The notes below the pieces were generated by a model. The model saw only the letters and a list, made by a program, of their open reading frames with translations, was not told the DNA's origin and did not search any database. Both the position numbers and the translations under genes were made by a program. From contig NZ_MBPN01000009.1 in assembly GCF_001695625.1 (NCBI RefSeq), forward strand, positions 1-64,000: a DNA stretch of 64,000 bases, in the 5' to 3' direction. Source of the DNA: Pseudomonas defluvii (GTDB lineage: Bacteria > Pseudomonadota > Gammaproteobacteria > Pseudomonadales > Pseudomonadaceae). Below are positions 50,576 to 63,716 of this stretch, one piece after another (position 1 is the first letter of the stretch; each line of letters opens with the position of its first letter).

Positions 50576-52219
50576 ATGACTAGTTTGCATGCCGACGAGG
50601 CCTTTCTCGGCCATTACCAGTTGAGCCACGACCCCTTCGCTGCGCGGGTGCCTGGTTTCAAATTCTTCCCGGCCCAGCGCAAGCCGGTGTTGGGCCAGCT
50701 CCATCACCTGGCGCGTTACAGTCAACTATTGCTGGTGGTCACCGGGCCACTGGGCAGCGGCAAGACCTTGCTGCGCCAAGCCCTGGTCGCCAGTACCAAC
50801 AAACAGTCCGTACAGAGCATTGTGGTCTCGGCACGTGGGGCCAGCGATGCCGCCAGTGTGCTGGGGCAAGTCGCCCAGTCGTTGAACCTGGCCAAGGCCG
50901 AGGTTCCAGAGATTCTCGCTCAGGTGGTGCAGTTGGCACTGACCGGGCAGGAAGTCTATTTGCTGGTCGATGATGCGGAACAACTCGACGAGTCGGCACT
51001 CCAAGCCTTGCTGGAACTGGCTGCGGGCACTCCTGAGGGGCGTCCGCACGTGTTCCTGTTCGGTGAGCCGTCACTGATCGCCGGGCTGGATGCGCTGAAT
51101 GCCGAGCAGGAGCGCTTCCACATCATTGAGCTGCAGCCTTACAGCGAGGATGAAACCCGGGAGTACCTGGAGCAACGCCTGGAAGGTGCCGGAAGTGGCC
51201 TCAATGTGCTGACCAGTGAGCAGATCGCCGATATTCACGAGCATTCGGAGGGTTGGCCTGGCGTAATCAACCAGGTTGCCCGGGATGCCTTGATCGAAGC
51301 CATGATTGCCAGCCGCACGACGGCGAAGCGACCATCAATGGGGTTCAAAATGCCTAAGAAGCACGTACTGGCGTTGTCTGCTGTGGTAGTGGTCGCCGTT
51401 GCAGCGGCGGTGTTGATGCCCAAGAAGGGCGACCAGACGCCTCCCGGAGCGCCTGCAGAGCAGGCACAGCTGCCATTGGGCCAGGGGCAGCCAAGCACTG
51501 CCCAGTCCAACAATGGTGGCCCGGCCATCGAATTTGCTGGCTCCTCGCAGCCTATGCCATTGCCACTGGTGGGGCAGTCTCAACCGGTGATGCGTGGTCC
51601 GCTGGCTGAAGCGGCGGGCATGGGGGACGGTGATGAAAGTACGCCTGCTGGCGAAACTGCATTGCAGCCGCCTACGGTGACGACCATCGCACCCCCTGCT
51701 GGCGTGCCAGCAGGCCCTGCACCGACACCTGCCCAACCGGTAGCGTCTACTCAGGTGCAACCGGCTGCACACGCTCAGCAAGCCCCGGTCGCCGCTGCCA
51801 GCAAGCCGGTTGCACCTGCGCCTGCACCTGCAGCGAAGCCTGCGCCTGCCCCTGTGCAGGTCGCCGCAGCCAAGCCGGCGCCGAAACCGGTAGAAAAGCC
51901 GGCGGAGAAACCAGTCGCGAAGGCCGCCGTCGGTGGTAACTGGTACGCCGGGCAAAAGCCGAGCAACTATGTGGTCCAGATCCTCGGTACCAGCTCTGAG
52001 GCAACGGCCCAGGCCTATGTCAATTCTCAGGGTGGCGACTATCGCTACTTCAAGAAAAACCTGCAGGGCAAGCCGCTGTTCGTCGTTACCTACGGCAACT
52101 TTGCCAGCCGTGATGCCGCACTTGCTGCAATCAAGGCCTTGCCAGCCAAGGTCCAGGCTGGTAAACCTTGGCCTCGTAGTGTTGCCAGCGTCCAACAAGA
52201 GCTGGCAGCGACCCGCTGA
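50576..52219 (+). CDS. damX: DamX-like AAA ATPase with SPOR domain
   Basis: This is a 547-residue membrane protein. The cytoplasmic part is an ExeA/GspA-type AAA ATPase, with Walker A G-P-L-G-S-G-K-T at residues 57-64 and V-Y-L-L-V-D-D-A-E as Walker B. A transmembrane helix spans about 263-281. A long alanine/proline/lysine/glutamine-rich periplasmic linker follows, then a SPOR domain in about the last 80 residues (N-Y-V-V-Q-I-L-G-T-S). SPOR proteins localise to the septum. Unlike E. coli DamX, the ATPase motif looks intact. AAGAG lies just before the ATG at 50576. Confidence 0.87.
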   Translation: MTSLHADEAFLGHYQLSHDPFAARVPGFKFFPAQRKPVLGQLHHLARYSQLLLVVTGPLGSGKTLLRQALVASTNKQSVQSIVVSARGASDAASVLGQVAQSLNLAKAEVPEILAQVVQLALTGQEVYLLVDDAEQLDESALQALLELAAGTPEGRPHVFLFGEPSLIAGLDALNAEQERFHIIELQPYSEDETREYLEQRLEGAGSGLNVLTSEQIADIHEHSEGWPGVINQVARDALIEAMIASRTTAKRPSMGFKMPKKHVLALSAVVVVAVAAAVLMPKKGDQTPPGAPAEQAQLPLGQGQPSTAQSNNGGPAIEFAGSSQPMPLPLVGQSQPVMRGPLAEAAGMGDGDESTPAGETALQPPTVTTIAPPAGVPAGPAPTPAQPVASTQVQPAAHAQQAPVAAASKPVAPAPAPAAKPAPAPVQVAAAKPAPKPVEKPAEKPVAKAAVGGNWYAGQKPSNYVVQILGTSSEATAQAYVNSQGGDYRYFKKNLQGKPLFVVTYGNFASRDAALAAIKALPAKVQAGKPWPRSVASVQQELAATR

Positions 52220-52580
52220 AATAGCTCGGTGGCACCACCCCCGCCACCTGCTGAGCGTCTCCTGAATTTCGGTCAAGCCTGCTGCGCCATGCGCGGCAGG
52301 CTTTTCTGTCCCAGACTGACGGCCAAAAGCCATTGCAGTCCAGGCTGAAACGCTTCAGACTCAAGCGAAGCCGCTATCACGGCAGTGCTTATAAAACATT
52401 CAAAAATGCGACATAGATTTGCGCGATTTCGTCGCCAAATTTGTGGGCTACCTTGTCGCTGTGCAACAATGACTGCCCTTTTGCCCCCGCAAAGCTGGCG
52501 TTCGTTCGGCGTGGATGGTAAGTGGTTGTACTAAAAAGAGATTTGCCTTGGTGAGAGGCGAACCTGGTGAGAAAGTGTCT
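52220..52580. other. Intergenic region upstream of gltB
   Basis: These 361 bases hold the damX terminator and then an AT-richer stretch (about 52385-52520) that probably contains the gltB promoter. No small gene or recognised riboswitch is evident. A reading frame that extends gltB upstream to 52515 lacks family similarity. Confidence 0.5.
52275..52306 (+). terminator. Rho-independent terminator after damX
   Basis: The stem AAGCCTGC / GCAGGCTT around a loop containing GCGCCATGCGC (itself able to pair) is followed by TTC. It lies 55 bases after the damX stop. Confidence 0.72.
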
Positions 52581-57026
<4,446 letters not shown>

Positions 57027-57049
57027 TATGCGCCTGAAGAGTTTGATGA

Positions 57050-58477
<1,428 letters not shown>

Positions 58478-58479
58478 AA

Positions 58480-58556
58480 AAGCATCGCGGGGCGAGCCCG
58501 CTCCCACAGGGTCAGCATCACAGCGACCGTGGTGGGGCGAGCTCGTCCGGCGATGA
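58480..58556. repeat. REP-like palindromic element after gltD
   Basis: The sequence after the gltD stop contains GCGGGGCGAGCCCGCTCCCA and an inverted partner (GTGGTGGGGCGAGCTCGTCC), bounded by CATCGC and GCGATG. This is the usual form of a paired REP element in the P. putida group. Family assignment is by resemblance. Confidence 0.65.
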
Positions 58557-58595
58557 AGTTTAGAAAATCTATTGACCTAGTGCAGGTCGATAGAC

Positions 58596-58623
58596 AAAAG
58601 GCACGGTTCATACCGTGCCTTTT
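58596..58623. terminator. Symmetrical hairpin terminator before hemE
   Basis: A perfect twelve-base-pair stem, AAAAGGCACGGT / ACCGTGCCTTTT, has a TCAT loop and a T-run on both strands. It probably ends gltBD transcription. It stands only 47 bases before hemE, whose promoter must therefore lie inside or after it, or upstream with read-through. Confidence 0.78.
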
Positions 58624-58670
58624 ACGTTGGTGTCTGAGAAAATGCCCCCACTTTTTTTCCGGATGCCGAC

Positions 58671-59735
58671 ATGACTGCCTTGAAGAACGATCGTTTTCTG
58701 CGCGCCCTGCTCAAGCAACCCGTAGACGTTACCCCTGTATGGATGATGCGCCAGGCTGGCCGTTACCTGCCGGAGTACCGCGCCAGCCGCGCCAAGGCCG
58801 GCGATTTCATGAGCCTGTGCATGAACCCGCAGTTTGCCTGCGAGGTCACCCTGCAGCCGCTGGAGCGCTATCCACTGGACGCGGCGATCCTGTTCTCCGA
58901 CATCCTCACCATTCCCGACGCCATGGGCCAGGGCCTGTACTTTGAAACCGGCGAAGGCCCGCGTTTCAAGAAGGTCGTCAGCACCCTGGCTGACATCGAA
59001 GCCTTGCCGATCCCCGATCCGCAGAAGGACCTGGGCTACGTGATGGATGCGGTCAGCACCATCCGCCGTGAGCTCAATGGCCGGGTGCCGCTGATCGGCT
59101 TCTCCGGCAGCCCATGGACCCTGGCCACCTACATGGTCGAAGGCGGCTCGTCGAAAGACTTCCGCAAGACCAAGGCCATGCTCTACGACAACCCGCAGGC
59201 CATGCACCTGTTGCTGGACAAGTTGGCGCAGTCTGTAACCTCGTACCTCAACGGGCAGATCCTCGCCGGAGCACAAGCCGTACAGATCTTCGACACCTGG
59301 GGTGGCAACCTGTCGGCTGCGGCCTACCAGGAGTTCTCCCTGGCCTACATGCGCAAGATCGTCAGTGGCCTGATCCGCGAGCACGAAGGGCGCAAGGTTC
59401 CGGTCATCCTGTTCACCAAGAATGGCGGCCTGTGGCTGGAAAGCATTGCGGATGCTGGCGCCGACGCCCTTGGTCTGGACTGGACCTGCGACATTGGCGA
59501 AGCCCGCCAGCGCGTCGGCGCCAAGGTTGCCCTGCAGGGCAACATGGACCCGACCGTACTCTACGCCAAGCCTGAAGCCATCCGTGCTGAAGTGGGGCGT
59601 ATCCTGGCCAGCTACGGGCATGGCACCGGTCACGTGTTCAACCTCGGCCATGGCATCACCCCGGAAGTCGATCCTGAGCATGCTGGTGTCTTCATCAACG
59701 CCGTTCATGAGTTGTCGGCGCAGTACCACCAGTAA
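58671..59735 (+). CDS. hemE: Uroporphyrinogen decarboxylase
   Basis: This is a 354-residue enzyme that converts uroporphyrinogen III to coproporphyrinogen III in heme synthesis. The signature [14 protein letters not shown] lies at residues 21-34. The second signature, [10 protein letters not shown], follows in the middle, and catalytic aspartates lie in F-S-D-I-L. Length is standard. Confidence 0.97.
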   Translation: MTALKNDRFLRALLKQPVDVTPVWMMRQAGRYLPEYRASRAKAGDFMSLCMNPQFACEVTLQPLERYPLDAAILFSDILTIPDAMGQGLYFETGEGPRFKKVVSTLADIEALPIPDPQKDLGYVMDAVSTIRRELNGRVPLIGFSGSPWTLATYMVEGGSSKDFRKTKAMLYDNPQAMHLLLDKLAQSVTSYLNGQILAGAQAVQIFDTWGGNLSAAAYQEFSLAYMRKIVSGLIREHEGRKVPVILFTKNGGLWLESIADAGADALGLDWTCDIGEARQRVGAKVALQGNMDPTVLYAKPEAIRAEVGRILASYGHGTGHVFNLGHGITPEVDPEHAGVFINAVHELSAQYHQ

Positions 59736-59747
59736 GCACTGTTGAAT

Positions 59748-59780
59748 AAAAAGCGCCCGGCCAATGCCGGGCGTTTTGCA
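59748..59780 (+). terminator. Rho-independent terminator after hemE
   Basis: The stem AAAAAGCGCCCGGC / GCCGGGCGTTTT with a short loop (CAAT) and T-run starts 12 bases after the hemE stop. Confidence 0.85.
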
Positions 59781-59844
59781 TTAAGTTTGAATTCAGCGTG
59801 CCTGCTTATGCTGGTCCCATCGAAACCAAGATTGGATCACACTT

Positions 59845-60189
59845 ATGAACACCCGCTATCTCGCACTGCTTCTCGCTCCCCTGTTCAGCACCGCTGCCCT
59901 GGCCGCTGGCTACACGGGCCCTGGCGCACAATCGGTGGCCACGGTTGCCGAGGCCCACAACGCGGCTGACGACACCCCAGCCGTGCTGCAAGGTCACATC
60001 ACCCAGAAGCTGAAGAACGAGAAGTACGAGTTCAAGGATGCTACCGGCAACATCATTGTCGAAATCGACGACGAAGACCTGCCGCCAGTGGCCTTCAACG
60101 ACAAGACCCTGGTCAAACTGACTGGCGAAGTCGACAAGGGCCTGATGAAGCGCGATGTCGATGTGGATCTGGTCGAGGTATTGAACTGA
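59845..60189 (+). CDS. ygiW: YgiW/YdeI-family periplasmic OB-fold protein
   Basis: This is a 114-residue exported protein. The signal peptide covers about residues 1-21 (A-L-A-A). The mature part starts Y-T-G-P-G and contains Q-G-H-I-T-Q-K-L-K-N-E-K-Y-E-F-K-D and I-V-E-I-D-D-E-D, typical of the BOF/NirD-like OB fold. Family members are linked to tolerance of peroxide and other stresses. It is the last conserved gene before the low-GC segment. Confidence 0.9.
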   Translation: MNTRYLALLLAPLFSTAALAAGYTGPGAQSVATVAEAHNAADDTPAVLQGHITQKLKNEKYEFKDATGNIIVEIDDEDLPPVAFNDKTLVKLTGEVDKGLMKRDVDVDLVEVLN

Positions 60190-60247
60190 GTCTGCGCAGG
60201 AACGGCACCTCATTTGCTCTTGAATACAGGTTTACACCTGTTTCCAC

Positions 60248-60281
60248 AAAACGCTCGATGCATTGCATCGGGCGTTTTTTA
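60248..60281 (+). terminator. Rho-independent terminator after ygiW
   Basis: The arms CGCTCGATGCA and TGCATCGGGCG pair with a single G-T-type mismatch and a very short loop, followed by TTTTTT. It lies about 60 bases after the ygiW stop. Confidence 0.82.
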
Positions 60282-60283
60282 TT

Positions 60284-60433
60284 TCAGGGGCAGTTGGGCC
60301 GCTCCCCGTTATAGATCAACACAGATTTATCCCCCATCTGCAGTGCCTTCATCACCTCTCGATCCTGGCGTGCCCTCGAATCAAAGACCCGGCTGTGCTT
60401 GTAAAAAGCGTGGCGCGAAATGCCCATGAGCAT
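60284..60433 (-). pseudogene. Possible transposase remnant (IS3-type OrfB-like), very tentative
   Basis: A minus-strand open stretch of 49 codons from the ATG at 60433 to a stop at 60284 reads L-M-G-I-S-R-H-A-F-Y-K-H followed by basic residues. This resembles the start of IS3-family OrfB transposases (x-G-I-S-R-x-x-Y-Y-K). The open frame extends further upstream (to about 60550) and includes C-K-R-Y-P-I. The DDE domain is not present, so if real it is a fragment. Similarity is by eye, over about 20 residues, and may be chance. Confidence 0.2.
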
Positions 60434-61110
60434 GAATCTGTAAACCCTGTTCAGGATGGGATATCTCTTACATGCATGGATCCAACTGTCCCACTCAAAA
60501 ACAGGTGGTTCTGACGGTAAATCCGCTCTCGTCTGAGAATTTTCCTACAGATAAGCTCGGATCAATGTCGAATAATGGCTTTCCGCTACCTGAGAAGATT
60601 TCACATCAGAGGTGAGATATTACAGATGCTCTGAGTCTTCGCAAGCGAAGAAAGGGTTCTCTTTGATTATGTCAGGTGTTTTTCTTTAAGCCTGACTCAT
60701 GCATTACTTTGGTGGCTGTCCCAGCCAAAAAGATGCTCTTTTATTGCCTTGATCGGATGTCTGAAGACACCACGATCCGCAACGTTGGATGCCTGTTGGA
60801 AACACAGAAGTAGATCCCGCTTCACGTGCGGGCCAATGTTGTGCATCCCCTTTCGGGTGATTAAGCATAAGTTTGCGGATAGGCACTTTTATTTTTGCAG
60901 CCTGAAAAAGCGCCGCGTAGCAGGTCACGTTATTTGCCCTGCCGAATCTGTGTGTAACGCGGAAACGGCTACGGGTTGCGGGATACGTGTGCCTGTCAGG
61001 CGGGGATATCAACTTTAAATGACGTCGTTCAAGGGGGATCCATGAGTTAAGAATAGACTGGTTTTATTGTAGATGCTTTCTAAGCACGATTAATGCTCAA
61101 AGAGGTAAGT

Positions 61111-62199
61111 ATGCTTACAGAAATTGATTGTGGTATGACGCGTGACCATATTAATGTCTTTCAATCGCTCGCGCGTGAATATTCAACGTTCATTTTTGTT
61201 CGTCCCGTAAATCAGGACTCGACAAGTTTGATTGCCGAGGGTTACAGCACGAAAAAACTGGATATTCATGCCAAAAGCTCGAACTGGGGACCTATGTCTG
61301 GCTTTATCTGCGTCGATTCAGAACTCAGCAAGGTGGTCGATGAGGGGCCCGATAAGGTAGCTAAGAATCGTGAAGCTGTGCGACACGCTTTGCGCACAGA
61401 TGGGGTGGGTCAAACTGAGTTGATAATCCCGTATACGCGAATCGAAGAACTCGTGAAAAAGGGATTGTTTACCCATGCCGGCATGGGAGGATCATTCCAG
61501 GCCAGCAGCCGCAAAAATGTAAAGCAGATGCGCTTTGAATGTGAGCGAAGTGCGGATGGCCGGTGCCATGTTTATTACTATCCTGCGGGTAAAAAAATGC
61601 CTGTCATGGTCATTGGTTACAAACATGAGGGTGCCGTCATTGCGGTGACCGCGGATTATGACATTTTTGCAATTTGCCCCCACCATACAGCGCCCGGCTT
61701 CAGCAGTGCGTCGGTCGCTAATGTGACAGATCAAGGCCTCTTGGGTGTTCTTTCAAGATTTCAGGAGAATTTGATTCGTGTGATCAACTCCCGCTGCGGA
61801 AAACACCCGGTCGTAAACCATGGTACTGAACTGAACAACCCATTTCCGGAAAATGATCGAGAGCTGGCGATGTTTGTCCCGGGTGGAAATGCACGGATGA
61901 TCAATAGAGGTCATTTGCACGATATCTTTGGGGATCTCGCTATTCGAGGCTTTCATGTGTATTCCAATAGCCGCTGGAACGCTGCTGTCAGAACGCATAT
62001 TGGATCGAGGATGAGTCGACTGCAAAATCCTGCAGTGCGTGGGGCCTGCGCGACTAAATATCTGAGTGACGCAGACTTTAATGGGCTAAGCGTTAGAGGG
62101 TATGGCGGTGAGGCGCGTCTTGCGTTCGCGCAAGATAAGTTTGGTAAGGAGTTGGTAAACAACTCGGCCGCCGATATTCGTCCACGTTGGCGTTTTTGA
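61111..62199 (+). CDS. ExoY/CyaA/edema-factor-family nucleotidyl cyclase (probable effector toxin)
   Basis: This is a 362-residue protein with the full catalytic core of class II (toxin) adenylyl cyclases. The P-loop-like region T-S-L-I-A-E-G-Y-S-T-K (K48) and H-A-K-S-S-N-W-G-P (H53, K55) match the ATP-phosphate-binding lysines and catalytic histidine of CyaA and edema factor. R31 in F-V-R-P-V-N is also conserved. T-A-D-Y-D-I-F-A (D182, D184) is the two-metal site. N-H-G-T-E-L-N-N-P-F-P-E (H237, N243) is the nucleotide-positioning loop. Known relatives make cAMP or cGMP only after binding a eukaryotic factor (calmodulin or F-actin). There is no RTX, receptor-binding or Sec signal, so the layout is like type III effector ExoY (378 residues). 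AGAGG five bases before 61111 is preferred to an ATG at 61093. It stands alone in lower-GC DNA, which suggests horizontal gain. Substrate (ATP, GTP or others), activator and secretion route are unknown. Confidence 0.9.
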   Translation: MLTEIDCGMTRDHINVFQSLAREYSTFIFVRPVNQDSTSLIAEGYSTKKLDIHAKSSNWGPMSGFICVDSELSKVVDEGPDKVAKNREAVRHALRTDGVGQTELIIPYTRIEELVKKGLFTHAGMGGSFQASSRKNVKQMRFECERSADGRCHVYYYPAGKKMPVMVIGYKHEGAVIAVTADYDIFAICPHHTAPGFSSASVANVTDQGLLGVLSRFQENLIRVINSRCGKHPVVNHGTELNNPFPENDRELAMFVPGGNARMINRGHLHDIFGDLAIRGFHVYSNSRWNAAVRTHIGSRMSRLQNPAVRGACATKYLSDADFNGLSVRGYGGEARLAFAQDKFGKELVNNSAADIRPRWRF

Positions 62200-62321
62200 T
62201 TTTTCAAAAGTGTTGAAGCAAAACCTTAGCGACAGGCCTGGACGGAGTGCGAGAGGTCGGTAAGGGGGAGGCAGTAAGTGCCAGGGAGGCTCCTATCATT
62301 TTGCCGCGGGCACACTGTAGC

Positions 62322-63596
62322 TTAACCCTTGGCGTTTTCTGGCAGTGCCGGCAACTTGCTCAGGTGCAGTGCCACCAGCAGGGCAATGACCAGCAAGCTG
62401 CCGATGAAGAGGCCGATGCCGTTCCAGCCGCCCTGGTGCCAGAACACACCACCGGCGGTGCCGGCGACACTGGAGCCGGCGTAGTAGCTGAACAGGTACA
62501 GCGACGAAGCCTGGCCCTTGGCCTTGAAGGCACGGCGGCCGATCCAGCTACTGGCCACCGAGTGTGCGCCGAAGAAGCCGAAGGTGAAGATCAGCATGCC
62601 GATGACGACTAGTGGCAGGGGTTCGAGCAGGGTCAGCAGCAGGCCGCCGAACATCAGCACAATGGTTGCCCAGAACACCTTGCGCCGGCCCAACTTGTCG
62701 GCCAGCGCGCCAATTTGTGCCGAGCTGTAGATGCCCGACAGGTAAACCACCGACAGCAGCCCGACCAAGGCCTGGTTCATGTGGTAAGGCTCTGCCAGCA
62801 GGCGGTAGCCGATGTAGTTGAAGAGGGTAACGAAGGCGCCCATCAGCAGGAAGGCTTCAAGGAACAGCCAGGGCAGCCCGGCATCGCGAAAGTGCAAGGT
62901 GAAGCCGTCCAGCAGGCTGCGAGGATTCAGCGGGCGCGCACGGAAGTTACGGGACTCGGGGAGCATTTTCCAGAACAGTACCGCGGCGATCAGTGCCAGC
63001 CCACCGATGGCCAGCAGTGCCGTGTGCCAACTGACGAAGTCGATCAGTACGCCAGTAATCAAGCGTCCGCTCATGCCACCAATGGCATTGCCGCCGATGT
63101 ACAGGCCCATGGCCAGGCCAAGATGCTGAGGGTAGATCTCTTCGCTGAGGTAGGTCATGGCCACCGCAGCCAGCCCGCTCAAGGACAGACCGACCAGTGC
63201 GCGCATCGCCAGAACCCCTTCCCAGGTGGGCATCAGCGCACTGGCGATTGTGCATAGTGCAGCGCAGAACAACGCTGCAACCATCACGGGCTTACGCCCA
63301 ATACGGTCTGAAACAGGCCCGGTGACCAGTAGACCGAACGCTAGCAGCGCAGTCGACACCGACAGCACCAGGCTGCTCTGCGCCGCATTGATGGAGAACT
63401 CCCGGGACAGCAGCGGCATCATGGGTTGCACGCAATACAGCAGCGCGAAGGTGGCGAAGCCACCACAGAACAATGCCAGCACCGTGCGCATGAACGCCGG
63501 TGTGCCCTTTTCGATCCAGTGGTCAGTGGTGGTGGCTGCGTCCGTGGTGGGTGCAGGGGGCACGTCGTGGGCGAGGGGAGCAACAGCAATTTTCAC
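62322..63596 (-). CDS. MFS transporter, YnfM-like drug/metabolite efflux
   Basis: This is a 424-residue major facilitator with twelve predicted helices. The first loop carries G-P-V-S-D-R-I-G-R-K-P-V, the MFS signature between helices 2 and 3, and the second half carries the equivalent G-A-L-A-D-K-L-G-R-R-K-V. An N-terminal cytoplasmic extension of about 35 residues is rich in A/P/T. The sequence resembles the YnfM/arabinose-efflux type. The substrate is unknown. It is divergent from a LysR regulator, the standard arrangement for local control. Confidence 0.88.
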   Translation of the reverse strand: MKIAVAPLAHDVPPAPTTDAATTTDHWIEKGTPAFMRTVLALFCGGFATFALLYCVQPMMPLLSREFSINAAQSSLVLSVSTALLAFGLLVTGPVSDRIGRKPVMVAALFCAALCTIASALMPTWEGVLAMRALVGLSLSGLAAVAMTYLSEEIYPQHLGLAMGLYIGGNAIGGMSGRLITGVLIDFVSWHTALLAIGGLALIAAVLFWKMLPESRNFRARPLNPRSLLDGFTLHFRDAGLPWLFLEAFLLMGAFVTLFNYIGYRLLAEPYHMNQALVGLLSVVYLSGIYSSAQIGALADKLGRRKVFWATIVLMFGGLLLTLLEPLPLVVIGMLIFTFGFFGAHSVASSWIGRRAFKAKGQASSLYLFSYYAGSSVAGTAGGVFWHQGGWNGIGLFIGSLLVIALLVALHLSKLPALPENAKG

Positions 63597-63653
63597 GGTA
63601 AACCTCGGAAGGGCTACGGCCAGTCAGGCAGTGAAAAAAGCATATAGCTAGCT

Positions 63654-63707
63654 AATGATCATTTCCAATATATTGTTCGACCTGTTTAAGATGTTTTGCG
63701 ACCTGTT
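63654..63707. promoter_or_regulatory. Shared regulatory region of MFS and LysR genes
   Basis: The 120-base divergent gap contains the palindrome AATGATCATT (63654-63663), overlapping in part a TAGCTAGCTA palindrome (63645-63654), and a direct repeat CGACCTGTT at 63678-63686 and 63699-63707. The repeat copies are 21 bases apart, two helical turns. These are candidate LysR-type or other regulator sites; no binding is shown by sequence alone. Confidence 0.4.
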
Positions 63708-63716
63708 GAGGGTGTC

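Larger units (their letters stand above)
60190..61110. other. Gene-poor, low-GC segment before the cyclase gene
   Basis: These 921 bases after ygiW include its terminator and the possible transposase remnant. The rest (about 60440-61090) shows no reading frame with recognisable protein content. A small perfect hairpin, CTTCGC-AA-GCGAAG, lies near 60638-60651. Base composition is lower in GC than the flanking operons. It probably represents decayed DNA or the promoter region of the cyclase gene. No clear sigma-70 or ExsA-type site was recognised. Confidence 0.6.

Noticed and set aside
60263..60514. Plus-strand frame of 83 codons after ygiW
   Set aside because: It begins inside the ygiW terminator hairpin and has no family resemblance.
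60704..61012. Minus-strand frame of 102 codons in the low-GC segment
   Set aside because: Composition looks random, there is no ribosome site of note and no recognisable motif. It was not called as a gene.
61093..61110. Upstream ATG for the cyclase gene
   Set aside because: It would add six residues, but AGAGG is correctly placed for the ATG at 61111 and none is seen before 61093.
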